A stretch of DNA of 64,000 bases from an uncultured Lachnospiraceae bacterium (GTDB taxonomy: Bacteria; Bacillota; Clostridia; Lachnospirales; Lachnospiraceae): the NCBI GenBank assembly GCA_910588865.1, contig CAJUSJ010000006.1, positions 10,520 through 74,519 of the forward strand, written 5' to 3'. A model generated the notes under the pieces. It was not told the DNA's origin, searched no databases, and worked only from the letters and a program-made list of their open reading frames with translations. Made by a program: the position numbers and the translations under genes. Position 1 is the first letter of the stretch. The number at the start of each line of letters is the position of its first letter. Positions 8,092 through 16,445 of the stretch are shown piece after piece.

Positions 8092-9516
8092 GTGGAAGTA
8101 CAATATTTAAGAGAAATGCGGCAGAATTATATGATGATCACTGTGGAGGACATGCAGGATCAGGGATATGAGGCCCGAATGATGATCGGCAATACCATAG
8201 AGGGACTGTTAAAGTTCCGGATCAAGCGGACAGACAGCCGCAGCCAGTTTTGCTATGAGATCACTTCAAAGCAGCCCTTGAGCCGTCTTTTAGAAAAAAG
8301 CACCATTAACGCGGTCCAGATGCGGAGGCTGCTTCTGGGGATCGCCCGGACTCTTACAAGGATGGAAGATTATCTTCTGACAGAGGAGCAGATCCTTCTG
8401 GACCCGGATTATATCTATATGAACCCAGATGATTATCAGCCCTTTCTCTGTCTGATACCCGGAAAGACCGGGGATTTTCCCCATGAATTCAGCCTGTTTC
8501 TCCAGTTCCTTTTAGGAAAGGTGGATCACCAGGACAGGGAGGCGGTAGTGTTGACTTACGGGCTTTACAGGGAGAGCCTGAAAGAAAATTACGGGCTGGA
8601 CAATCTGCTTAGGTGGCTCATGAAGGAAAATTGTCCGAATGTGGAGTCTACAGGTATAAGCGGAGAATGTGAGACAATGAAACAGGAGAAAATAGAGTCA
8701 GGGGAAGCGAACAGATTTGACAGACCAGATTCGCCTCCAGCGGGTCCACCTGAAAAAAGGCCATGGTATTGGTACATGACGCCGGCGGCAATTGTAACAG
8801 CGCTGACGGCAGGAATTGTCCTTTTTTTCGGGGTTTCCGTTCTCTGGAAATACGGAGTGTGGATGATGCTGGCTGATATCCTGGTTTTGGCGGCAGGGAT
8901 CTTTCTTTGCGTCAGAGACAATCATGGCCTGCCTGAAATCACGTTATTCCACAGACTCTCATCTCAAAACCATACATCAAGTACTCATACATTTTACAAT
9001 CATACTTCTTATAATCAGACATCTTGTAGCAGCGAATTATCCGGCCAACCGTTAAGCAGAGAAACAGCTGCGAATCCCCGCACACCACCACAAAATATCC
9101 AGCCAGGTCAGTGGCAGTCCATCTTCGAGGAGTTCCGGGAGGAAAAGTCCCAGGAAATTGATGTGTCTATTGCCGCGGATACAGAGGACAAGAAAACCGT
9201 GCTCTTATGGGATCAGGAGGAGACGAAAACTGTGCGCGGCCTGGTGAGTGAAGACGGAAGCGGGCAGATTCCCATACCTTATTACCCCTTTATCATTGGA
9301 AGGCGGGAGGGAATCTGTGATTATGTTCTGTCCAGAAATACGGTCAGTTTTCTTCATGTCAGGATAGACGAGACAGAAGGCGGGTATTGTATTACGGATC
9401 TGAACTCGGACAATGGCACTTATGTTAATGGACAATGTCTCAACGCCAATGAGACTGTATCAGTAGCCCCAGGGGACGAGATCACCATCGCGGACCTTAA
9501 GTTCCGGCTGAAATAA
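8092..9516 (+). CDS. DUF6382 and FHA domain protein of the Tad locus
   Basis: A 474-residue protein. Residues 1-200 form the DUF6382-type domain; two membrane segments follow near residues 225-280 (AAIVTALTAGIVLFFGVSV and a second). A Ser/Thr/His-rich linker then leads to a C-terminal FHA phosphothreonine-binding domain (IIGRREGICDYVLS ... HVRI ... LNSDNGTYVNG). FHA proteins of this type accompany tad loci in Lachnospiraceae and may tie the machine to Ser/Thr kinase signalling. A GTG start at 8092 is chosen because GGGAGGTG lies nine bases upstream; TTG at 8056 overlaps the previous gene. It is probably the last gene of the tad operon, since a new promoter follows. Confidence 0.8.
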   Translation: MEVQYLREMRQNYMMITVEDMQDQGYEARMMIGNTIEGLLKFRIKRTDSRSQFCYEITSKQPLSRLLEKSTINAVQMRRLLLGIARTLTRMEDYLLTEEQILLDPDYIYMNPDDYQPFLCLIPGKTGDFPHEFSLFLQFLLGKVDHQDREAVVLTYGLYRESLKENYGLDNLLRWLMKENCPNVESTGISGECETMKQEKIESGEANRFDRPDSPPAGPPEKRPWYWYMTPAAIVTALTAGIVLFFGVSVLWKYGVWMMLADILVLAAGIFLCVRDNHGLPEITLFHRLSSQNHTSSTHTFYNHTSYNQTSCSSELSGQPLSRETAANPRTPPQNIQPGQWQSIFEEFREEKSQEIDVSIAADTEDKKTVLLWDQEETKTVRGLVSEDGSGQIPIPYYPFIIGRREGICDYVLSRNTVSFLHVRIDETEGGYCITDLNSDNGTYVNGQCLNANETVSVAPGDEITIADLKFRLK

Positions 9517-9520
9517 AACC

Positions 9521-9549
9521 TTAACAAATTCAGAAAGCTATGTTAGAAT
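9521..9549 (+). promoter_or_regulatory. Sigma-A promoter for the rhomboid-HIT pair
   Basis: TTAACA (9521-9526) and TAGAAT (9544-9549) with a 17-base spacer, 30 bases before the rhomboid start. Good match to the housekeeping consensus. Confidence 0.7.
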
Positions 9550-9578
9550 GAGGTTACATAAGACAGAAGGAGAATTTT

Positions 9579-10205
9579 ATGGGTGTTGAAAAATACCGTA
9601 AAACCGCTTATGTAAATTTCATGATCATAGCGGTCAATGTGCTTTGGTTTTTGTTTCTGGAGACCCGGGGCTCTACGGAGAATACAGAATTTATGATCTT
9701 CCACGGGGCTTTGTTTGAGCCCGCGGTTTTGTACCACAAAGAGTACTGGCGGCTTGTGACAGCTGTTTTCATGCATTTCGGGATCCAGCACCTGGTAAAC
9801 AACATGCTGCTGTTGTTTGTCCTGGGAGATAACTTAGAGCGGGCCCTGGGAAAGGTCAAGTACGCGGTTTTTTATCTGGTATGCGGCGTTGGCGCGAATG
9901 TGGCTTCCATGTGTGTGAATTTAATGGAAGGCAGTTACGCTGTCTCCGCGGGAGCTTCCGGAGCGATCTTCGGAGTGGTGGGAGGGCTCCTGTATGTGGT
10001 GGCCGTCAACAGAGGGCGTCTGGAGGACTTAAGCACAAGACAGCTGGGCATTCTGGCGGCGTTCTCCCTGTATCACGGATTTACCAGCAGCGGAGTTAAC
10101 AATGTGGCCCATGTGGCAGGCCTTTTGCTGGGAGTGGTTATGGGAGCGGTTTTGTACCGAAAGCCAAAAAATAAAGAGGAGAGTGTATGGTATGGTGAGA
10201 GATGA
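9579..10205 (+). CDS. Rhomboid-family intramembrane serine protease
   Basis: A 208-residue six-helix membrane protein. The rhomboid signature is complete: HFGIQHLVNNM in helix 2, the catalytic serine in GASGAIFG, and the catalytic histidine in NVAHVAGLLLG. Rhomboids cleave membrane-spanning substrates; the substrate here is unknown. It has its own promoter and its end overlaps the start of the HIT gene by 14 bases, so the two are probably cotranslated. Confidence 0.92.
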   Translation: MGVEKYRKTAYVNFMIIAVNVLWFLFLETRGSTENTEFMIFHGALFEPAVLYHKEYWRLVTAVFMHFGIQHLVNNMLLLFVLGDNLERALGKVKYAVFYLVCGVGANVASMCVNLMEGSYAVSAGASGAIFGVVGGLLYVVAVNRGRLEDLSTRQLGILAAFSLYHGFTSSGVNNVAHVAGLLLGVVMGAVLYRKPKNKEESVWYGER

Positions 10206-10608
10206 TTGTATTTTCTGCAAAATCGCGAATGGAGTGATCCCGGCGGCGGCTTTATACGAGGATGATGATTTTAAGGTGATCTTAGATGCCGGTCCGGCTT
10301 CTAAGGGGCATGCCCTGATCCTGCCTAAACAGCATTATCAGGATCTTTGTGAGTTGGATGAGGCTGTGGGGACCAGAGTTCTGGGCCTTGCGGCGAAGCT
10401 GGGAAAAGCCATGAAAAGCGGCCTGGGATGCGCTGGGTTCAATCTGGTGCAGAACAATGGGGAAGCCGCTGGGCAGACGGTAAAACATTTTCATATGCAT
10501 ATCATTCCCCGATATGAGGGCGGACCGGAGATGGTTGCCTGGAAACCGGGTTCGGTGGATCCGGAAGAAGCGGAACAGATAGTTGAGGAAGTAACTGCCC
10601 GGATGTGA
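10192..10608 (+). CDS. HIT-family nucleotide hydrolase
   Basis: A 138-residue histidine triad protein with the catalytic HFHMHIIPRY motif near the C-terminus and the N-terminal CIFCKIANG segment common to bacterial HIT hydrolases (HinT-like, acting on purine nucleoside phosphoramidates and related nucleotides). The ATG at 10192 is preceded by AGGAGAG nine bases upstream and overlaps the rhomboid reading frame; earlier in-frame starts lie inside that gene. Confidence 0.92.
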   Translation: MVRDDCIFCKIANGVIPAAALYEDDDFKVILDAGPASKGHALILPKQHYQDLCELDEAVGTRVLGLAAKLGKAMKSGLGCAGFNLVQNNGEAAGQTVKHFHMHIIPRYEGGPEMVAWKPGSVDPEEAEQIVEEVTARM

Positions 10609-10764
10609 GTCCGATTTCTCTCATATAAGCAAAGCGAGAAAACGTTGAGAACAGCGGACACCAGAATCAGCAGGGTTTGTACATGTGGGTGTGCCGCGAA
10701 ACGGGAACTGAAGAACCATGTCTGGCGGTTTTCCGGGAATTGACAGGCAAATTAGGAGAATACC

Positions 10765-11313
10765 ATGCAGCAAGAACAGAACGATTTGTTGCAGGCGCTG
10801 TACGAAGAGTATCAGGGCATATTCCGTTTCATGGCATTTAAGAATGGATTGCCGGAATGTGAAGTTGACGACATTATTCAGGATACGTTTTTCTCATTTA
10901 TGCGGTATTACGGAAAGAAGGCTCTCAGGTGGAACGAGTCTCAGATAAAAGGCGCGTTGATGAAGATCTTCGAAAACCGCTGTATTGATTATTTCCGAAG
11001 ATTAACGCGGAAGGGCGAAACCAGCATAGACGCGGAGGATCCCATTATGGAATATCATATCCTGCGGTATCAGATGAGACATGATATCTGTGATACCCTG
11101 ATTTTGCGGGAGGAACTGCAAAAGATCCGGGAATGCATAATGGCGATGAGGCCGAAACTGAGTCAGGTGGCCGTCCTCTACATGATTGAGGGAAGAAGTG
11201 TAGAGGAAGTATGCGAGATTCTGGATATCAGCAGTCCCACATGCAGGATGCGGATATCCAGAATCAGGAAGCACTTGAAAAAGGAGCTTATAAAGACAGG
11301 TCAGTTTCCGTGA
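10765..11313 (+). CDS. Sigma-70 family (ECF-like) RNA polymerase sigma factor
   Basis: A 182-residue sigma factor. Region 2 is seen in the EVDDIIQDTFFSFMRYYGKK segment and in ENRCIDYFRRL; region 4 is the C-terminal HTH (VEEVCEILDISSPTCRMRIS). TTAGGAGAATACC precedes the ATG. It ends tail to tail with murG, overlapping it by 13 bases. The DUF4367 membrane protein encoded 1.5 kb downstream is the kind of protein that often partners such sigma factors, so the two could be a sigma/anti-sigma pair split by murG; this is inference. Confidence 0.85.
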   Translation: MQQEQNDLLQALYEEYQGIFRFMAFKNGLPECEVDDIIQDTFFSFMRYYGKKALRWNESQIKGALMKIFENRCIDYFRRLTRKGETSIDAEDPIMEYHILRYQMRHDICDTLILREELQKIRECIMAMRPKLSQVAVLYMIEGRSVEEVCEILDISSPTCRMRISRIRKHLKKELIKTGQFP

Positions 11314-12374
11314 GCAGCGCATTCTTCGATAAGATCTGTGATGGTTTGCACGGCATTGTTCAAGTGGCTCTGTTCCATCGCGTGGATAAACCCGGCTCTG
11401 TTCTGGTAAGTGTCCGATATGGCCTTGTACAGGCTGTCGTCGGTTATGGATTCTTCTTCCAGAACCGTACTGAAGCCCTGCTTTTCAAACGACGCGGCAT
11501 TTAGGATTTGATCGCCCCGGCTGGCAGCGGCGGACAGAGGGATCAGGATGTTAGGCTTGCGCAGCGCCAGAATCTCACATATAGAGTTGGCGCCAGCCCT
11601 GGACACCACCAAGTCGGCGGCAGCGAACAGATGCTTAAGAGGAGCGTCAACATATTCATACTGTACATATCCTTTGGAACCGATCAGGCTTTCGTCCAGA
11701 TTGCCCTTCCCGCAGATATGTACCACCTGATATTCAGGCAGCAGGCGGGGCAGCAGTTTTCGAACCGCCGTGTTGACAGCTACAGAACCAAGACTTCCGC
11801 CGATGACCAGAATAACCGGTTTATCGGCAGCCAGATGAGAATACTGCAGACCAGACAGCCGGTCGCCCTGGAGAAGCTCCGCCCGGATAGGAGAGCCGGT
11901 GAGAACCGCTTTCTCCTGGGGAAGATAGGACAGTGTTTCCGGGAAATTGCAGCACACTTTTCTGGCAGAAGGGATGCACAGCTTGTTGGCCAGTCCCGGG
12001 GTCATGTCAGATTCATGGATAATGGTTGGGATGCGGCAGAGCTTTGCTGCCAGGACCACAGGGACAGCCACAAAACCGCCTTTGGAAAAGATGACATCAG
12101 GCTTATATTTTTTCAGGAGCCTTAGGGCCTCCCCATAGCCTTTTATCACGCGGAATGGGTCTGAGAAATTTTTTGGGTCAAAATACCGGCGCAGTTTTCC
12201 AGAAGAAATCCCGTCATAAGGGATTCCGGCATTTTCAATGAGCTTTCTCTCCATCCCCTGATAGGAACCGATGTAGCGGATCTCGTATCCCAGTTCCTGA
12301 AGAGAAGGAATCAGGGCCAGGTTGGGTGTTACATGTCCGGCAGTACCACCGCCGGTCAGGATGATCTTTTTCAT
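11301..12374 (-). CDS. murG: MurG, lipid II-forming GlcNAc transferase
   Basis: Undecaprenyldiphospho-muramoylpentapeptide beta-N-acetylglucosaminyltransferase, a GT28 enzyme at the inner face of the membrane that turns lipid I into lipid II. The 357-residue product has the N-terminal GGTAGHVTPNLAL loop, SKGGFVAVPV, and the UDP-GlcNAc-binding region (VVSRAGANSICEILALRKP). The sequence type is that of Clostridia MurG encoded outside the dcw cluster. It stands alone on the minus strand with an AT-rich upstream region, and converges on the sigma factor gene. Confidence 0.92.
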   Translation of the reverse strand: MKKIILTGGGTAGHVTPNLALIPSLQELGYEIRYIGSYQGMERKLIENAGIPYDGISSGKLRRYFDPKNFSDPFRVIKGYGEALRLLKKYKPDVIFSKGGFVAVPVVLAAKLCRIPTIIHESDMTPGLANKLCIPSARKVCCNFPETLSYLPQEKAVLTGSPIRAELLQGDRLSGLQYSHLAADKPVILVIGGSLGSVAVNTAVRKLLPRLLPEYQVVHICGKGNLDESLIGSKGYVQYEYVDAPLKHLFAAADLVVSRAGANSICEILALRKPNILIPLSAAASRGDQILNAASFEKQGFSTVLEEESITDDSLYKAISDTYQNRAGFIHAMEQSHLNNAVQTITDLIEECAAHGN

Positions 12375-12435
12375 AAGACACTGCCTCCAATTTATAAAAG
12401 CTTACCCACTTAGGGTAGCCGTATTGCTATAATAT

Positions 12436-12463
12436 ATACTAAACAATCACTTTAAAAAGTCAA
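12436..12463 (-). promoter_or_regulatory. Candidate murG promoter
   Basis: Read on the minus strand, TTGACT (12463-12458) and TAGTAT (12441-12436) are separated by 16 bases, about 60 bases before the murG start. TATATA and TATATT alternatives overlap with longer spacers. Confidence 0.4.
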
Positions 12464-12797
12464 GACCTAAGTACAAAAGAAAACATTCAGAGAGGTAATG
12501 AATGGGTGATAGTTCAGATACCCGATGAGCTGTCACGGCATCTGGCCATTTAAAACCGCCTGTGGCGATAGACCGGCGGCTTGCGACTGCCACATTGTCG
12601 TAGGGTCAGCGTGGTGAAAGCACAGACCTATCTGAAGTGTTATAAAAAATGTTACTGTTCACAAACAGGCCCGCCAATGTAACCCTGCCTGTCATTAAAG
12701 TCACCTGCGGTGATGGACAGCCAGAATTGCCCGTTTTATGCGATGCCCCATAACTGATCAATGGATGACCAGTTGTTGAGTGACCAGTAATTAAAAA

Positions 12798-12816
12798 ATC
12801 TCAAAATTTTAGAGAT
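12798..12816. repeat. 19-base inverted repeat before the DUF4367 gene
   Basis: ATCTC and GAGAT flank an AAAATTTT core (ATCTCAAAATTTTAGAGAT), centred about 30 bases before the GTG start. The size suits an operator for a dimeric regulator, but it is AT-rich enough to be chance. Confidence 0.35.
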
Positions 12817-12835
12817 CAAATGTGCGAGGTGACCT

Positions 12836-13639
12836 GTGAGGAGAGAAAGTCAAGAGTATTTGGAAAATAATCCCATAGACCAGAAAGTGGCAGAGTCTTT
12901 CAACCGAACCGACCAGCAGCGGGCAAAAGAGTTGGAGGCCATAAAAGCATCTATCTCCCAGGCCAACCTACCCAAAGCTCCGGTCGGAGAACTCCAAAAA
13001 ATTATGGACCGAGTTGAAGAAGAGTTGGATGCCAAACCTTCACACCACAAAAAAAACAATGTACGCAAAATGGTCAAGATGTTGGCAGCCGCCGCAGTTC
13101 TGGGCGCAATGGTGATTGGTGGCAGTATGTGGGTTGGGGCGAAGAGGTATTATACGTATGAGATGCGAGAAGAGGTTAATTTAGATAATGTAGTAGTGTT
13201 TGATAATAATGAAGGTAATCTGGTTATAGATAGCAAAACTGAAGAGAGAATGGCATATGAGCAGATAGAAAAGGAATTGGGTATAGAAGCACTAGAGCTA
13301 TCTTATCTGCCAAAAGAAATGACTTTTTACAAATTTACACTTTTAAAGAGAAAAGGCATGATGGAGTTTACTGCTGGTCAGGATAAACTATTTTTTTATC
13401 AGGGTTTAAATGATAGGCCAAGTTCACTTAGTTATGTTTCGGATATGAAAGAATTTGAAAAGGTTTACAATGAATATTTAGAAGAAGAAATAACTTTATA
13501 CCAAAAGATATTAGAAGATGGGAATATAGAGATTAGCAGTTGGGCTATAAATGGAAATCAGTATTTCTTTTTACATGGAATTATTAATGAAGAATTATTT
13601 AAGCAAATTGTTGGTGGTATAAAACCATATGAAAAATGA
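12836..13639 (+). CDS. DUF4367-type membrane protein, possible anti-sigma partner
   Basis: A 267-residue protein with a charged cytoplasmic N-terminal part (about 80 residues), one membrane segment (MLAAAAVLGAMVIGGSMWVG) and an outer domain ending in a DUF4367-like region (YFFLHGIINEELFKQIVGGI). Proteins of this shape often sit beside ECF-like sigma genes and are thought to sense the envelope. The GTG at 12836 has GAGGTGA five bases upstream. From about 13150 onward the codons become clearly AT-rich, unlike the first part and unlike the window, hinting at a mosaic or acquired gene. The DUF4367 assignment is from general resemblance. Confidence 0.65.
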   Translation: MRRESQEYLENNPIDQKVAESFNRTDQQRAKELEAIKASISQANLPKAPVGELQKIMDRVEEELDAKPSHHKKNNVRKMVKMLAAAAVLGAMVIGGSMWVGAKRYYTYEMREEVNLDNVVVFDNNEGNLVIDSKTEERMAYEQIEKELGIEALELSYLPKEMTFYKFTLLKRKGMMEFTAGQDKLFFYQGLNDRPSSLSYVSDMKEFEKVYNEYLEEEITLYQKILEDGNIEISSWAINGNQYFFLHGIINEELFKQIVGGIKPYEK

Positions 13640-13663
13640 AAGTTTTTAAGGAGGATTCTATTT

Positions 13664-14155
13664 ATGAAAAAAACAATGAGAGTAATTGCTTTGTTTTTAG
13701 TGTTGACAATACTAGGAACTAGCGTTGCTTTTGCGGAAGATTCTGAAATTATAATAGAGCCTAGAAGTAGGTATTTGGCTACGGGAATATCAGAAGTAAC
13801 TAATGAAGGAGAAGGTGTTTTAAGTATTTATGCGGATTTTACATCATATAATTCAGTTAAGTGGGCGAGTTTAACGATTACTTTACAAAAGAGAAAGAGC
13901 GCAAGTTCAGGTAGTTGGACTGATGTGAAGACATATACGTATGAATTTGATGCTGCTGATGAACCAGATGGAGAGTTAACATATGGATATGCAGAGTTTG
14001 AAGTTCATGGATTACAGACAGATTATTATTATCGTGTAAAATGTGTACATAAAGTAAAAACTCCTGATGATACATATGAAAGCAAAACCTCCCAGACCAG
14101 CGGCGTCCTTCTCACCTCCTACCCTGTATTCCGTAGCCAAAGCGAAGAAAACTAA
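13664..14155 (+). CDS. Secreted protein of unknown function
   Basis: A 163-residue protein with a clear signal peptide (KKTMRVIALFLVLTILGT, then SVAFA before the cleavage site). The mature part alternates polar and hydrophobic residues (SIYADFTSY, SLTITLQKRK, YYRVKCVHKVK) and looks like a small beta-sandwich; it may belong to the DUF6147-like secreted group, but I cannot confirm this. AAGGAGGATTC precedes the ATG. It follows the DUF4367 gene by 24 bases and shares its AT-rich codons, so they probably form one transcript. The last 25 codons switch back to GC-rich use. Confidence 0.65.
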   Translation: MKKTMRVIALFLVLTILGTSVAFAEDSEIIIEPRSRYLATGISEVTNEGEGVLSIYADFTSYNSVKWASLTITLQKRKSASSGSWTDVKTYTYEFDAADEPDGELTYGYAEFEVHGLQTDYYYRVKCVHKVKTPDDTYESKTSQTSGVLLTSYPVFRSQSEEN

Positions 14156-14208
14156 TCACATAAATTTAGCCATGAAATTTTCAATATTCCAAAGTATAAT
14201 CTAAAAGA

Positions 14209-14271
14209 GGCAGTACTTTTGACACTAAAGATCATTTATCCAAAGTACCCAAAAGTACTGCCCTTTTCTTT
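14209..14271 (+). terminator. Rho-independent terminator after the secreted protein gene
   Basis: A 13-base perfect stem, GGCAGTACTTTTG (14209-14221) with CAAAAGTACTGCC (14250-14262), followed by CTTTTCTTT. The loop is long (28 bases). Confidence 0.65.
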
Positions 14272-14529
14272 GCAAACGGTGGACAACACATATCTGCATT
14301 ATCCCAGAAAAATATGAATAAATAGCCAATCTTTAGCAATAAGTATTTCCCCCAAAAGCATTTTCTGTTCATGTAGATGAACAAATATCCCAGGAATTTC
14401 CGGGCGGTATTCTGACTGCTTTAAAGGTCTGATATGTTCTGAGTTTGCGCAAAACAGAGAAATTCAGAGGCTTTGAAAGCGTCTCTTAACAAAAGAGAAC
14501 ACTTCCCATGGAGATTTCCATTTGCCCCC
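14272..14529. other. Intergenic stretch without recognisable content
   Basis: About 260 bases of mixed composition between the terminator and the decayed regulator. No open frame with a ribosome binding site, no clear promoter and no RNA fold were seen. Confidence 0.4.
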
Positions 14530-15131
14530 TTACTTTCTATTCTTGATTTGCCAATAACCTTTTATATCAGATCCAACTCGTTGGAGGATACCTTTGCCTT
14601 TAAGAGGTTTAATTCTCAAAAAATTGTTTTACAGCTCACACCCAGCTTTTCTGTCAGGACAGCGTAAGTGCAGACAGGATCTTCGAGTAACAATGATAAA
14701 AGTTTCTGTTCCGCCTCAATCACCTCTCAGTCACCTTCTCAGTCACCTTCTCAGTCACCATATCAAGCGAGGTGCGCGTGATTCGGTCTTCAGATGCTAT
14801 GAATTGTATCTTCTGGTAGGGAGAGCCATGTTCCTTACATGCCTGACAAATTTTTTTGATGCCGCATCCCCAACTTCCAATGAGACCCGCTAAGTAATAT
14901 ACATTAGCAATAGAGGGGGTATATGGCCGAGATACATGTTTGGACATTATCAAAGAAGCCAATCTTGTTATATGAACCAAGCTGCCGCTTGTCGTGGTCT
15001 TTGATGAACAAGAGCACGGCCGCGTTTGTATAGTGTCCGGTATTAGTCAGGCGGAGATTTTCCATCAGCGGCTTTGGACTCAGACAGAAGGCTCTCTCCC
15101 TCCATAACGAATCACCCCACCGATTTGTCAT
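14530..15131 (-). pseudogene. Decayed AlbA_2/ATP-binding HTH regulator
   Basis: Read on the minus strand, pieces of one protein family appear in order but in different frames: MENLRLTNTGHYTNAAVLLF and QLGSYNKIGFFDN (around 15080-14930), then KHVSRPYTPSIANVYYLAG, WGCGIKKICQACKEHG, and the TEKVTEKVTER repeat (14940-14727), and finally a winged-helix end, LRIKPLKGKGILQRVGSDIK, stopping at 14530. Intact relatives are predicted transcriptional regulators with an AlbA_2 domain, an ATPase-like domain and a C-terminal HTH. Here the N-terminus is missing, about 80 codons between FFDN and KHVSRPY are gone, and a frameshift breaks the HTH. The gene is dead. Confidence 0.75.
14727..14762 (-). repeat. Three tandem 12-base units within the decayed regulator
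   Basis: TCAGTCACCTTC occurs at 14727 and 14739, with a third, slightly changed copy at 14751. On the minus strand it encodes the VTEK repeat that is itself typical of this regulator family, so it is a coding repeat and not a separate element. Confidence 0.7.
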
Positions 15132-15350
15132 GGGCCAGTATCGTTATGTGCCCAAAGCATATGCCCCATCACCGCGGACGATTAATATGCTCATATACAA
15201 TTACGTCCCCATGCCCCCCATGAACCAACAACATTGCTGTCTGAGCAGCAACAATAATCCCCTCATTATCTCTCCCCCCTAAAAAACCAGTTGAAATCCC
15301 CAAAAAAATCCCATACAATAAAAAAGGAGAGTCACGGGAAAGGCCCCATC

Positions 15351-16328
15351 ATGCCCAGCCATGATTCATCCACCCTAACATACAACACACCATATGACGA
15401 TATATGGCGGACCATTGTAGATCGAATGCCCCATTTATTAATACCATTAGTCAACGAAGTGTTCAAAGAAAGCTATCCAGAAAGCGAACCAGTAACCCCA
15501 CTGCAAAATGAGCACATGGACAGCGCGGCGGACAAAATAATCTCGGATTCCTATATACGGATACGAGACAAATACTACCATTTGGAATGTCAAAGCAGCC
15601 CCGACGGGACCATGGCGATCCGGATGATTGAGTATGATTTTCTCATAGCCATAAAACACGCCCAAAAAGATGAAATGGAATACACCATAAATTATCCTCA
15701 TTCATGTGTGATCTATCTCCGCCACAAGGAAACGACACCGGATCTTCTGACTGTTCATGTCAACTTCCCGGACGGAAATGCCGTATCCTACAAAACGCCT
15801 ATTATAAAAACGCGCAATTACACACTGGATGACATTTTCGTAAAAAACCTTCTGTGCCTGCTTCCCTATTACATCGTAAGATATGAGGATTCCCTCCATG
15901 ATATCAATAAAGACGATGAACGGTTAGAGCAATTGAAAGAGGAATATCGCCGGATATATGCCCATTTACTGACATTACAACAGCAAGGGATTCTCAGCCA
16001 GTATGATGCCGCGGAATTAAAGACACTTATAGATCTGTTAGTGAACCATGTTGCCCAAAAAGAACACCGAATCAGGAAAGGAGTTATTTCTATGGGTGGT
16101 AAAGTTCTCATTTTTCCACATGATATCGCGTACGACCAGGGAATCGCCAAGGGAGAAGCCAGGGGAGAGATCAAAGGCACCCAGAAGACCAAAAAGGAGT
16201 CAGCCTTTGAGATGTTTGAAGACAGGGTTCCCTGTGAGAAAGTGGCCAGGTATATTCATGAGACTATCGAAAATGTTAAAGAATTGGAAAAAGAGTGGAG
16301 GAAAAGCGGTAAAAACTTTAAAAAATAA
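15351..16328 (+). CDS. Rpn/YhgA-like PD-(D/E)XK nuclease family protein
   Basis: A 325-residue protein resembling the Rpn (recombination-promoting nuclease) and transposase-like PD-(D/E)XK proteins common in Clostridia. The N-terminal domain starts with TYNTPYDDIWRTIVDR and carries a nuclease-like core: Asp in the ADKIISDSYIRIRD region, then YHLECQS and RMIEYDFLIA. The C-terminus has the typical charged tail (GIAKGEARGEIKG) and a helical end. I prefer the ATG at 15351 over TTG at 15291, although its ribosome binding site is weak. Whether it cuts DNA is unknown. It lies beside the decayed regulator in an accessory segment. Confidence 0.65.
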   Translation: MPSHDSSTLTYNTPYDDIWRTIVDRMPHLLIPLVNEVFKESYPESEPVTPLQNEHMDSAADKIISDSYIRIRDKYYHLECQSSPDGTMAIRMIEYDFLIAIKHAQKDEMEYTINYPHSCVIYLRHKETTPDLLTVHVNFPDGNAVSYKTPIIKTRNYTLDDIFVKNLLCLLPYYIVRYEDSLHDINKDDERLEQLKEEYRRIYAHLLTLQQQGILSQYDAAELKTLIDLLVNHVAQKEHRIRKGVISMGGKVLIFPHDIAYDQGIAKGEARGEIKGTQKTKKESAFEMFEDRVPCEKVARYIHETIENVKELEKEWRKSGKNFKK

Positions 16329-16336
16329 AATTAATA

Positions 16337-16365
16337 CTTGGATATAAGGATGTATTTTGTTATAA
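16337..16365 (+). promoter_or_regulatory. Sigma-A promoter of licR
   Basis: TTGGAT (16337-16342) and TATAAT (16360-16365), spacer 17, about 80 bases before the licR start. Confidence 0.7.
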
Positions 16366-16445
16366 TGATACTTGCTATGAGCGTTGGGATCTATCATAAA
16401 TAAGTCATAGCAGGTGCTATTGACAATCAAGAATGGAGATTGTAC

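Larger units (their letters stand above)
12375..12835. other. Intergenic region between murG and the DUF4367 gene
   Basis: A 461-base stretch with no convincing gene. The left part (12375-12470) is AT-rich and holds the murG promoter region. The middle (12500-12760) has GC content like the surrounding genes but stop codons in all frames; I could not assign it to a known RNA or gene remnant. The right end holds a 19-base inverted repeat just before the DUF4367 start. Confidence 0.5.

Noticed and set aside
12500..12760. Possible non-coding RNA or riboswitch in the murG-DUF4367 gap
   Set aside because: I could not find a conserved riboswitch core, a terminator or a stable long stem there.
14727..14762. 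Short tandem repeat as a CRISPR or regulatory array
   Set aside because: Only three contiguous 12-base units without spacers; it encodes the VTEK repeat of the decayed regulator.
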